From positions 2,666,001-2,730,000 of the forward strand of contig JAJFZO010000566.1 of assembly GCA_021397835.1 (NCBI GenBank): a DNA stretch of 64,000 bases, read 5' to 3'. This document shows, piece after piece, positions 24,965-36,310 of this stretch. A program made the translations under genes and the position numbers. A model generated the notes under the pieces. That model was not told where the DNA came from. It did not search any database and saw only the letters and a list, made by a program, of their open reading frames with translations. Each line of letters starts with the position of its first letter. Within the stretch, counting starts at the first letter, position 1. Origin of the DNA: Moringa oleifera (Eukaryota; Streptophyta; Magnoliopsida; Brassicales; Moringaceae).

Positions 24965-25690
24965 CCATGTCAAACTCTAAGGTCACAACATGGTAGGATG
25001 ATTTAAGTAGCTAATAATGTATTTTCAATTTTGCTCTTACAATTCTTAACGTATAAATAGAAAGCAATTAGAGTTTAAAGAGGACAAAGATAATATGAGA
25101 GATCTGGAGGAGAAGATGATTAGAGATCCATCTTCCAAACTTCTTCTTCTTTCTCCCTTTCTTTAAGCTTAATAGCTTTGTTAGGATGTTTATTATTTGT
25201 AGCATAATTGAATTTATTTTTAGGGTTAAGATGTAGAGCCTAACTATGAAGCTTTGGATTCTCTTTTCTTTTTAATATATGATATGTTATTCTCAATTGA
25301 GTTTATCACATTGTACCTAATTCACTGGCCACCAATTAGATGATTTGCTAATCATGATGAAACAAGAAAGTGATTCACATGTTTAGTTTATTGTGCAAAA
25401 AACCATAACTTGCATGTGAGATAAGAATTTAATTATATAATTTGAATAGTCCATCTTTGAGAACCATAGAACATAATGAATTCTTGTTCATTTTAAATTC
25501 CCATAGGGATAGATTAGTAAGAAGGGATATTTTTGTTAGGTCTCGGAAAAAATTAGTAAGAAATTGAGGATATCTTGATTATTAATTAGGATAATAAATT
25601 AAAAATAAAAAACAAATAATATATAGTGAATTAAGTATGATAAAATTTAAAACTCTAGAGTTTTAATTAATTAGTTCATTTTTATAAAAT
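24965..25690 (+). repeat. Right arm of the 0.7-kb inverted repeat
   Basis: Partner of 21590-22300 in opposite orientation. It carries a TATAAATAG box at 25052-25060 on the + strand, so promoters in the two arms, if real, would both point outward from the spacer. The arms are about 2.7 kb apart. No transposase, RT or other coding sequence is seen between them. Confidence 0.8.
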
Positions 25691-26110
25691 TTTGATAGTT
25701 CACAACACTCAATCATCATGGAATTAATGATACTTGATAATTCCACTTTATTATTTGTTAAATAACAACACAAGAGTATGCAACTACCTAATTTGAATGT
25801 ATGAGCTAAAAGTAGAAAAAAAAATATGAATAAAATAAATACATGAATGACTTTTAAAATTTTAATATATGTTTTAAAAATTCAGAAATATCTAGACAAA
25901 TCCTTCAACAGAAAATCAGAAAATTGAAATAATTGCTAATCTTTATTGCCTAGATATTGGCATCAAATTGCATCTGAAGTTTCTTATATCTGTCATAGGG
26001 ATCAACCTTAGCAGCTCTTTTCACTCGTCATAACAGTCTTACTATAGAAATTTATATATATTATACCATTTCACTCATAGTTCCTTCTAATAATAGAGAT
26101 CTAAGTTGGA

Positions 26111-27805
26111 TCATCTAGGAGCTGCAACGACAACTAATGGTGTCGCTTTCTCCAAAACAATCCCAAATTTCTCAGATGTATCCGGTTCTGTGTCACCAGG
26201 CATTTTCCAATGGACCATGTGTAAAAATGTTGTTAACACATAGATCAACAGCCTTTCTCCAAGGGCAACCCCAGCACATATTCGCTTACCAGACCCAAAA
26301 GGAAGATAATGGAAGTTGTTCCTTGAGTAACTGATTGTCTTGTTCATGCTCAAAAACCCATCTGGCTGGAAATCTGAAGGGTTGTCCCAGAACTGAGGAT
26401 CCCTGTGCATAGCCCACACATTCAGGAAAACCTTGGTGCCTTCTGGTATGGCGTAAGCTCCCACGAGGCAAGGCCTGTTTGGACAATGGGGCAGCAACAA
26501 TGGGGTTGCTGAGTGCAATCTTAGGATTTCTTTAATAACTGCTTGCAAATATGTCAGTTTCTGTATGTGGGATTCCCCAAAACATAGATAAGACCAACCA
26601 CATCTCTCTAGTTCTTCCTGTGCTTTCTTCATTGTGTCTGGATGCAGCATCATTTCCGCCATTGGCCACTCGACCATGGAGGATGTGTTGTGTCTGTTCC
26701 ACCAATCACTATGTCCTGTATGCTCCCAACAGTCTTAGTATTAACATTGGCTGTTTGAAGAAAAAAATTAGTTTCTGAACAAGTTGGATTTTAGTTTTCT
26801 GAACAAGTTCATTAGTGAACTATACTTGTGTAACTACCATAAGTAATCCTTTTATTTCTGCTAAGGAAACTTATCTTCCAGTGTTTTGCTCACTGAATTC
26901 TAACAGGAACTGCAGAAAGTCCTTCTCCTGATTCTGTCTTTGATCCACTTCTAGTACTCCTGCCTGGTTCTTTTTCATCCGTTGCTCTATCACAAAATCA
27001 TAAATCTGCTCTATCCATTGTTTGACTTTTTTCATTTCCCTTTCCACTCCTCCTATATCAAGCCTGGCAAGCACGGAAACGAAATCAGACCCATTTAGTT
27101 GTGACAGAGCAGCCTTAAACTCAGCACGGAGGCTGGATCCTTTCTCTTCTTCAAGCGTCCACCCTAAAACATGCTAGATGTCACAATGATCACAGTAGAA
27201 AATGCCACTTCTCCAATATTAATGGGTACACCACTTATGCCGTAGATGTCCTTGATGCTCTGCCTGACTTCATTTCTCGGTAGAGTGTTAGTCTCACCAA
27301 GGTAGGCAGTGCTCTGCGTCTGGCAGACAAATAACTTGCGTAACCAAAGCCATTCAGGGCCATGGGGTGCAAAAGGAATGTCATTGCCACCAAATGAAGA
27401 GGCCAAAGCTGCTAGGTTAGGAGCTTGATTGGCAAAGGTAGTGTCTTGGTCACGTACCACTTTGTTTTGCTAAGGACGGGGAGGTTATTATGATATTGTT
27501 TGCATCCAAGGGAAATCTTATAGATTGGACTGTAAATTCCAGCCAATTCCATGAAGAATTGATGGAGGTTTTTGCCTAGAAATGGAAGGTAGCAGACTAG
27601 TGGCAAGCCGCTGAGGCCCTGATGGCAATCGATCCTTTCCTCTCATCATGAACTTAGTGATGAATTCCTGCAGTCTGAACCATAAAGTACCCAGCACTGC
27701 AACTGCAAGAAGAAGCATGGTTTCTGGGATTGAGTTTGGCATCGATAGGTGCGTACAGGAAAATAGCAACAAAAATTGGCCACAAAGGGCGAGACAGGAT
27801 AGCAT
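26111..27805 (-). pseudogene. Decayed CYP706-like P450
   Basis: Minus-strand pieces in several frames rebuild the outline of a P450. The membrane anchor and hinge lie at 27805-27520, the PLVCYLPFLGKNLHQFFMEL region to 27412, the TFANQ...FGGNDIPFAPHGPEW region at 27460-27164, a mid-region at 27074-26871, and exon 2 at 26710-26111. Exon 2 keeps GGTDTT, ExxR (EILR) and a good haem loop (LPFGSGKRICAG), but a 2-bp insertion near 26682 shifts the frame just after GGTDTT. The PERF motif reads PDGF. Multiple frameshifts and stops in exon 1 show it is old and non-functional. Its 5' end is duplicated at 17037-17400. Confidence 0.87.
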
Positions 27806-28302
27806 ATGGTATTTATCTTACTAAATTAATATAGTTATTTTTAAATTAGCATTGAAATCAAGAACTACTTTTCAGTGATCACATGTTAAATATTTAATTA
27901 CTAGGAATCCATATCCAGCTATACTAAGTTTGTTTTGTTTCATAGAAAACTGCCAAAATCCAGCCTCAGTACTGTTTTTGTCCTTTTTCTTGCTAATTTG
28001 GAATTTTTGTTGCTCATCACTTTTTCATTAGTTATGACTTGCCTGCTACTCTCATTGCATCTCTCTTGACTGATTCATACACAACATGTACAGAAGATTT
28101 TAAGTATTCAAGTTGATTCACCGTATCTAACAGCCTGTGTAGTGTGTTCAGACAGCAATGTTTCATGAGGATTACTGAATATCTCGAACTAATTTGATTT
28201 GATCCATTTCAGAAGGCATAAGTGTACCATTCAAACATGACCAAGGCAGTTGCTTGACAGAACACTGTTAACCACATTCAGCCATGGTTCACGTGCTGTA
28301 GC

Positions 28303-29992
28303 CTACTGGTACAGAGCTGGATCAGACAACCTTGGAGCTGGTATCAACACAAGAGGAGTCTTCAACTTCAACACAATCCCAAACTTCTCTGTAAGATCTA
28401 ACTTCTGTCCCTCTGTCAACTTCCAGTCGAAAGAATGCAAAAGCGTGGCAAGAGAATACAGCACCATCCTCTCAGCCATTGCTATACCAGCACAGATTCT
28501 CCGACCAGACCCGAATGGGAAGTAACTGAAGTCACTTCCACTGTAGTCCCCTTTACCATCCAGGAATCTCTCAGGGTTAAACTCCAATGGATTTTCCCAG
28601 ACAGAAGGGTCCCTGTGTATCGCCCACACGTTCACAAACACCCTGGAACCTTTCGGAACGGTGTATCCCCCAACCACGCAGGCTTCGCTGGGACAGTGAG
28701 GGACTAGCAGCGGCAATACTGGGTGCAGCCTCAAGCACTCTTTCATTACGGCATGGAGATAGGGTAGTTTGTGGATATGAGGCTCTTCTACGACGTTGTC
28801 TCGGCCGACCACCTTGTCCAGTTCTTCCTGAGCTTTTCTGAGGATGTCTGGTTTGTTCATGATTTCAGCCATGGCGAACTCTATTGTGTTGGAAGTTGTG
28901 TCTGTCCCGCCCACCACCATATCCTGTGCGAATTTCGCGACGCTTACGTTAATGAATTGCCTTCTGATATGGCTAGTTAATACAGAATGATCAGAGTAAA
29001 TAAAAGCTTACCATGAGCAAGGCTCTGAGGTGGGTCATGGTGAGAGGTGTCTTGGCGTCTCCTTCGTCTTTCAACTGCAACAGGAACTCCAAGAAGTCCT
29101 TGCTCTGATTCTCACCTCCGCTGCTCCGATTCTCATCTCTTTTCTTAAGTCGTTGATCGATTATCCTGTCAAAGATCCGATCGAACTGATCGGCCAACTC
29201 CTGCATTCGCTTCACCAATCCTTGCAGATCAAACCGTCCGAGAACCGGAAAGAAATCGGAAATATTGGGCTGACCCAATAAGTCTGTCATGTGCGAGACC
29301 GCCTGCCTGAACTCCGCACCCAGGCGAGCCCTCTCGGTTCCTTGCACCAAGCCGCCCCATAACATGCTAGTGATAACGTTTAATGTCGTCAAGAACATTT
29401 GTTCACCGACGTTAATGGCAGACCCGACCCGACTGTATATAAAGCCGATGGTTTCCCGGACCTCCCGGCGGCGGAGCACGTAGACGGAGTCCAAGGTGGT
29501 ATTGCTGAGCATCTTGAGTACACATACCTTTCTCAACATCCTCCATTCCGGCCCGTAAGGTGTCCAAACTATATCAGAACCGCCATATGTCGCAGCACGG
29601 CCCACGGCGGTGACGTCACGGTTGGCAAAAGTAATGTCGTGGTGCTTGAGCACATCGCGCGCTGTCGAAGGGGAGGTCACAACGATCGCCACCTTCGTCC
29701 CAAGCTGGAGCTTCAAAACTGGGCCATAGGTACAGGCCAGGGCCGCAAAGTAGGAGTGAAGCTCCGGGTCAAGAAATGGCAGGTTACCGACCAACGGGAG
29801 CCCACGCGGCCCCGGCAGTGACGGTGTCCTCCCCTTCCTTAACTTGCTACCCATCTGTACATACCAAAAGAACGCAATGATCGCGACAGAAGTGAACAGC
29901 ACCCAACATAGTTGGTCCGTTCCACTGCAGCTTTGCCACAGCCACGACAAGAAAACGTTAAGATTTTTCGGAAAACCTGAGGTGGGTATCAT
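28303..29992 (-). CDS. CYP706: CYP706-type cytochrome P450, right copy, intact (533 aa)
   Basis: ER-anchored haem-thiolate monooxygenase. CYP706 enzymes act on terpenoid and phenolic substrates in some plants; the substrate here is unknown. Exon 1 is 29992-29012 and exon 2 is 28923-28303, joined in phase 0 (LLM | DMVVGG). Residues about 8-45 hold the membrane segment, followed by the LPGPRGLPLVGNLPFL hinge. The I-helix is GGTDTT (332-337), ExxR is Glu389 to Arg392, PERF lies near 445, and the haem loop is FPFGSGRRICAG with Cys471. The frame is also open to an upstream ATG at 30154, which would add 54 aa. I chose the ATG at 29992 because 533 aa fits the family and the anchor follows directly. 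It has a 7-residue insertion (around SSGGENQ) absent from the left copy, from a short internal duplication. No disabling change is seen. Confidence 0.92.
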
Positions 29993-30154
29993 GGTGAACG
30001 GGATTTCAAGAGTAGCAAACTTCTGTGGGAACGAAAAGAGTTCCTTTGGCAGGGGCACAGTGGAAGTGACTGATATAATCCTCCTGCTATGGTGAAGACA
30101 ACAGTGGAACTCTTGTACCGTAGCTAGAACATCCCCAGGGAATCTTTGTGCCAT

Positions 30155-31270
30155 AATCCATTTTTCTAGTAGTTATCACGAAGGCAATTTACTATTATGG
30201 CAAATTCATGTAGATCAAATTTTCTTATCCACTTTAATGATTCAGGTCCATAGAAGTCTATGTAGACCTGTACCTCCTGCCGGCACAAAAAACAAAATAA
30301 AGAAAAAGACCTATGAAGATTTAACTATATTCTATAATTGTATTCTTCATAAAAGGAGAAAGACAAATAAATTTTCATGGCCGTTCACCTTGTCCGGAAT
30401 CTTCATTTCGGTTGCTGTTGTAATCACCATATAAAGCACATAGGGCCCTGGATTAGCAAGGCAGGTGACTGAAGCGTCAGGCAAAGGATACCCACCATTC
30501 ATGTCATATCTCTTGTCCTATCTTTCTTGTGATAGGAGCTCCTAAAAGGACAATGTATAGCGAATGGAGCTCCAGTTAGAAAATCTCCATGTCTTCAAGT
30601 ATGATATTTAGGAAGTCACAAGAACCTGACCCTGCTCTGTCTTGAATCTCTTGATTAGTTGTCTCCATCACTTCATTTTCTCAGATACAAGTGGCTTCTG
30701 CTTTATCAAGCAGTCCACCTGCATAACTTAGTGCTTGATGTTACAGTGAGTTGAAAATAATGGTAAGTTCTATGGAAAATCTGCAAGGTCAACTACATCT
30801 GAGTTGCTGGGCTTGATGGAGCGCAACTGGCAAACCAACAAAAACTAGAAGACCAACAAAATAATCTCAGTTCTAGCCATTATCAAAACATCAATCAAAT
30901 ATGCAACTATAAATGCATTCTGCAGAAGAAAGTTTCCTTCCAACATACAGTATGCAAGTTTTAATTTTTCCTCTCTATTCTCTGGCTATACCAAAATATG
31001 TCCATGTTAACAAACATCAATTATCAGTATTAATTCGAATCAGTGAGCTAGAATGTACTGTTACTTGGCCTGAATATTGTACTTCCATTCCCGTTAAGAA
31101 AAGCAACTAGCTTTACCTTCTGCTCAGGAGAAAAGAAGCATTAGTGTGACTTAATGTATGCAGAATGCTAAAAGAAGATAAGCTTAATAGGCAGATGATG
31201 AATTACTCAAATGCATCATAGGTTTAACTATATGATTCACTAATTTATATCTTCTAATTTTCTCAACAAT
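30155..31270. other. Spacer between CYP706 and the hAT-derived gene
   Basis: 30170-30615 is the promoter-side part of the right duplicate, alignable with 19913-20345. The rest shows no coding region. The 3' UTR of the hAT-type gene probably occupies part of 31000-31270. Confidence 0.6.
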
Positions 31271-31271
31271 T

Positions 31272-33771
31272 TCAAGGACTACCTCTGCATTCAAGAGGTA
31301 AATTGTCCAACCAGGAATCATCCAATAACGTGGCTGAAGGTTCCAACTCTGTTGGCCACTCTGAACTAACATCTATTTCGTCAAAGATAATGGGTTTATG
31401 TTTTCCATTTCTACTTTGACTAATTGCCTGTAGCCAGAGATTGCAGTGCACAAAAACTAAATCATTGAACTTTTCTAACTCCACTTTATTGCGTTTCTTG
31501 GTATGAATACTTTCAAAGGTGCTCCAGTTCCATCTGCACCAATAAGAACTGCAAGGCTGGCTCAAAATCCGTATTGCAGCTCTCTGCAGCGTGGGGATTT
31601 CATATCCATAGCTCGCCCACCAATCACCTATAGATGATGCCAAATTAGATATAACTGCAATGCTGTTAAAGCATGCATGATTACAACATCCACCAATTAG
31701 CTGTTAGCATGCACATCATACTTTTCCACAACAGATGAAAGGAAGCAACCATCAATAATGTCTCGCAGAAAGCAGGATAAATCCAGCAACACAGTGGAAT
31801 TGTACAAGATATAAGTAGATTTAAATAAAACTGTTTGACATTTCACTTCAATCTATCTTGTGCTTGGTGCTCTTGATTTTTCTGTTTCTTTCCTGACCAA
31901 TAAAAATAATGTCAACCGAAGAAAAGAATTACCAGGCTATGCTATGTTAGCATAAAATAAGGGTGGGACTGATGTAGTCCAGTGCAACTCTGTAATGATG
32001 GTAGTGTTAAAAGAAAAGAAGTATGCCCCCTTAAAAAATCCAAGATAAAACAGTACCCTAAATATGATAAGTTGTGAGTACAAACTACAAACTTTTACGT
32101 ACCTGGGGTATTCAAAGTCCTTCCCATGACTGCAAACTCAGTCCCAAGGGCACCTTGCGCATTAATATACATGGGATGTTCCTTGGTAATTTCTATTTTA
32201 TCTTTCTCTGTTATAGCCAATTTTATCATGGCTTCTTGAAACCCATTTCTCATTCTTAAATCAATCTTGAAGTTCTGGTTGTAGAATATTGAAGGATTAA
32301 GGAAGGCTGCTGCAGCATGCAATGGTGAGTGGAGTTGCATATTCCATCTCCGATCAATTATATCCCAGATTGGCAAATATTTTTCTTCAATACCCTTATA
32401 ATATGCCTTGATTGAGAGCTTTGCCCTCTCTATTCCCTCATATATATATCCCATAGCGGGCATGTCTCCATCAACAATCCTCAGGATTTTAACCAGGGGT
32501 TCAGAGACACTAACAACTTCATGTGCAGACTTCCAAAATCTGTCTAAATACAACAAAGACTTTATAGCTTGGGCATCAGGACGTCTGCTATAAATGGATG
32601 CTAACCACTCTGAATGGGAAAACATGTGCTTCAAGTTATCTTCTTGAATCACAATGGACCTTAATGACAGATAATAGGTCACAAATCTCGTAATTCTTGG
32701 TCTGAGCAATTCCCTCCCACCGGTAAATTTTCTCATCATATTTAAAGTCCATGCATGGTTATATATGTACCTTGTGATGGTCTTTGCCTCCTCCAAGACT
32801 ATACCCACCCACTCTTGTTTGCTGATATCCTCCAACATCTTATCAATGCAATAAGAAGCACAGGGAGACCAAAACAATGAAGTGTACTTGGTCATCAGAA
32901 GCCTTCCTGCATAAACATAACTTGCAGCACTATCTGTTATTATTTGAACAACGTTCTCCACACCAACCTCCAGGACAACAGACTCAAGCAATTCAAACAA
33001 GTAGCTGGCATCATCTTCATGACCTGATACATCAACTGACTTCAAAAACAAAGTCCCTTTTGGACATGTAACTGAAAATAAAACAAGAGATTTCATCCTA
33101 CCATCAGACCAGCTATCACACATGATTGTGCAACCAGTTTCTTTCCACTCATCTCTATATTTTTTGTAGGAATCATTTATATCCCCTTTCACTTTTTCTA
33201 AGAGAGTGGATCTCAACTTTTCATAAGTAGGGGCCTTGTAGCCCACACCGCACTCTGCTATAGCATCCACCATTTCCTGATAATACATTGATTTAGCAGC
33301 ACTAAAGGGAATTGAATTATGGAAGAAAAAAACAGCAATCTTTTTATCCGCATTGTCTTGTTTTTGCTTTTGAGCATCATCCACAACTGGGTGTGTACAA
33401 GGTGAAGGGTGTGGAAATAACAAAGATGGACATGTGCTACCATGCTGACCACTAGATCCATGGTTAGGCTGGAAGCCACCACTAGCGGAAGAGCTATTTT
33501 GTTGAGCATTGGCTACTGCCTTATCCACCTTTTGTTTTTTGGGAGTTTTCTGTTTCTTGGGAGTGCTTAGAATAGTTTGAATATGGTTTCGCACTTCATC
33601 AGGGACTTCAGTGCATGGAACTATGTCTTTGTTCTTTATTTGAGCTAAATGAAACTTCATCCTATAAACCCCTCCACTGAACTCCCGCTGACAGTAATTA
33701 CACCGAACCTTCTGCTTAGTTGCATCCACAAGAACACAGTGCTCCCAACAGGCATCTCTTCCACGAACCAT
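31272..33771 (-). CDS. BED zinc finger / DUF659 / hAT-dimerisation protein (674 aa)
   Basis: Related to hAT transposases and resembles the plant host genes derived from them; a role in DNA binding or gene regulation is inferred. Exon 1 is 33771-32103 and exon 2 is 31627-31272, with a phase-1 GT-AG junction (NTP-G-DWWASYG). Domain order is BED finger at about residues 9-55 (CNYC, then H and C), a Q/S/K-rich linker, DUF659 at about 165-320 (CDSWSD...IITDSAASYV) and the hAT dimerisation region in exon 2 (DWWASYG...LQRAAIRILSQPCSS...RNWSTFE.IHTKKRN). The frame is uninterrupted over 674 aa, splice sites are clean, there is a 5' UTR intron, and I see no terminal inverted repeats. These features favour a domesticated gene over a live element. 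I cannot tell which named family member it is. Confidence 0.88.
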
Positions 33772-33777
33772 TAGCTT

Positions 33778-35060
33778 TCTAAAGGAAATATCAAATCCAT
33801 TAAGCCCTATTACTTTGCCATAGAGAGAAAAAAATGATTAAAGAAGAGTGCATCAACTAAACATTCTAAAGACTGTGAGACATTTAAAGTCAAAGTAAAT
33901 TCGATGTCATGGGAGCAAGAGATACAAGGGACACAGCCAAAAACAAAATCAATTACGTCACATTTTCCACATGGATGTGACACCATGGCGAATACCAATG
34001 AAAGACAGCTTTGAATTGCCTTTATACTAAAGCAATTACAAAAAGAAAGGGGGAGAAGGCGACACTCTTAATCACTTACTTAAGAACACATTCTGTCATG
34101 TTAACTTCCAGAATTGAAGGTTAACTATCATGCACAAGAGAAGCCTAAAGAAGTAAACAGGATATAGAAGTATGGAACAAAGGCATCCTATAAGTGAATT
34201 TTCCCAAAAACTTTATCTTTTCATGTTACCATTCATGTTACCATTCATATCTTTCTTGTGCCTCATTAATAACATGGCTTTTTGCAAAATTACATTTGTC
34301 AAGTCTGGGCTCTTCTGTACAGAAAAAGGCACAACTTTTCCTTAAATTTCTAATGAGCTCTGCACTATATTCATAAAATACAAGTCTTTGCTACTTATTC
34401 AGACAAATTCATAGTTTTCTTCATGTAGTTTAAGCTTACTTCAGAGATCCAATAAAATACTAAACACAATTAACATCCATCATTCCATCACCGATTAAGC
34501 AGCATATTAGTGACTGGATACACATTAACTTCCCCAATTCTCTCCGAAAAAGAATTTTAGCATATATCATCTTCTCACTGAAACTAACAATCAAATTCAA
34601 CACAAATTTACATTTCCCGAGCCAGTAGGTAAGGTAAGCTAAATTAAAGAAATTGACAATAAAAGCACCCAAAGCTTCAACAAAACAGTATGAATGTACA
34701 TAATATTTTATGTGAATAAGAAAAGAAGTCATTGAAAAATACAATCAATATGGCGAAAAGAAAATCTCAAAAATAATTAAAATAATCAAAATAAATTGTA
34801 AAAAATAAAAAGAGAATGGGAGAGAGAAAGATAGAGGGTACCTGGGTTTAAAGGCGTTTCTTTCCGGATGTTACGAGCGGAGTGAGAAAGAACAGGAGTG
34901 GTCGGAATCTGGGAGAAATCGGAACGGCGATTTTTGGAGGGGGAAGAAACAACCGAGGAAATGAAAAACCACGGCGATATATTAAGGTCATCGCCAAGCC
35001 CGCTACCGAGGAGTAAGCGTGGAAATCGTCTAAGGGCTGTCACATCATCACGTGACTTGT
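33778..35060 (-). other. 5' UTR intron and leader exon of the hAT-derived gene
   Basis: A likely leader exon (about 35060-34842) ends CCCAG at a GTACCC donor on the minus strand. The acceptor TTCCTTTAG lies at 33779-33787, seven bases before the ATG at 33771. This implies a 5' UTR intron of about 1.06 kb. The leader region is the only GC-richer segment upstream of the gene. The transcription start is not determined. Confidence 0.6.
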
Positions 35061-35779
35061 GCATGGCTCTTGGTGTTATGATGACATGTACTCTTGTGTC
35101 CCTCTAGGGGTGTCCGTAGTATTCACCTCTGACAAAGAGGTTGGTGGCAAGGTTGAAGTTTTTTCTTCGCTCTATTTTCTTTTTATTGGTTTTTTCTCAG
35201 CTGGGGCTTGGTTCTGGTTCAAATGAACAGAAAAGTCTCTTCATTTCTCTTTTCATTGTTCGGGTGTCAGGAAAACGGATCTAAGCACATTACCCAGAAA
35301 ATGGTTTTGGCTTAACAAATTCTTTTTTCTTTCTCTTTTCTTAGTTTGGTAACCTTAACGAAGTGTGCAATTAAGGCAACCTTCCATGAAGCTGAAGATG
35401 CTAATGCAGGAAAACCATCAATGCTCAATTCGATTCCTTGGAATGATTAATAAGCATTCCATGCAAAAGTAAATCTGGAAGGAGAAGACAATAGTAGATG
35501 GCTCAGAAAGCACATCTCAAAATAATTGCACATGATAAATGTATCTTTATTATTCTGGTGATTGAAGCTGGTGACTAATGTTCACTTCAAGATAAAACTT
35601 TCGGACAAGGTATTTTGTCATGGAACCATGAACTTCTAACTCTAAGATTTCAATTGTTGGACACTCAAATCGAGTTGAAACACACTCTAGAGCTCCAGAG
35701 AAATGGGAGATCTGACAAAATCGTAATTATGACAGTATAGGAACACAGTATGCACTCCAAATCTTCCACTAGGAAATTG
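35061..35779. other. Spacer between two minus-strand genes
   Basis: Holds the promoter of the hAT-derived gene at its left end and the 3' UTR of the CHCH gene at its right end. No separate gene is visible. Confidence 0.6.
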
Positions 35780-36310
35780 CTACTTGTCTGCTGGACTTAT
35801 TTGCTGCCTAACTCGGCGAGCACAATCTGCAAAACTTGTAGCCAGATGTGCACATTTTAGGGGGTCATTGGCATTCTCCTTGTAGCAAGCAATCCAAGCA
35901 TTGTTCTCAACAGAACAAGGCATCGGTTTTGGAGATGGAAGCTTGAACTCTTTATCTCGAAGATCCTTGGCTCTTTCTGTTACTTCATGCACCATGCTCT
36001 CCTCCTGCTTCTGCAGCTTTTCCAAGACCTTCTCACTCTCTTTAAGGACAGACTGAATTGCATCCAGCTCAGTATATGTAGGCTGTGAAGGTGGGGTGAC
36101 CGGCATGAACATTGGTGGCTGAATTTGCCATCCTGCATTTGCAGTCCCTTTGTGTTTTTCAGAATCATCTAATAATTGTTTCTGATCTAGCTTTGTTTTG
36201 GGTAGTTGAGGCTTAGGTTTGGTTTTCTTTATTTTCTTCTCCAATTTCTCACCATCATCAGTAAGACGATTGATAAGCTTAGAACTAATCTGAATTGAAA
36301 ACTCCCCCAT
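35780..36310 (-). CDS. Twin-CX9C (CHCH) domain protein, 176 aa
   Basis: A small, Lys/Gln-rich protein with a C-terminal CHCH domain: Cys-x9-Cys in CSVENNAWIAC and Cys-x9-Cys in CAHLATSFADC. Twin CX9C proteins are typically oxidised and retained in the mitochondrial intermembrane space by the MIA40 pathway. Before it lies a predicted coiled coil (about residues 80-130, rich in E/K/L/Q), and the N-terminus has a basic region (KKIKKTKPKPQ). The layout resembles MIC19/CHCHD3-type MICOS subunits, but that is inference. The ATG at 36310 is chosen because a CTGCAG splice acceptor ends one base upstream; the in-frame extension beyond it reads through the intron end. Confidence 0.82.
   Translation of the reverse strand: MGEFSIQISSKLINRLTDDGEKLEKKIKKTKPKPQLPKTKLDQKQLLDDSEKHKGTANAGWQIQPPMFMPVTPPSQPTYTELDAIQSVLKESEKVLEKLQKQEESMVHEVTERAKDLRDKEFKLPSPKPMPCSVENNAWIACYKENANDPLKCAHLATSFADCARRVRQQISPADK

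Noticed and set aside
21590..25690. Autonomous transposon bounded by the inverted repeats
   Set aside because: No transposase, integrase or RT lies between the arms, and no target-site duplication was recognised, so only an inverted-repeat structure is claimed.
29399..29821. 140-aa + strand frame opposite CYP706 exon 1
   Set aside because: Antisense shadow of the P450 coding sequence; it contains mirrored P450 codons only.
31272..33771. Active hAT transposon
   Set aside because: No terminal inverted repeats or 8-bp duplications were seen around the gene, and the UTR intron and clean splicing suggest a host gene.
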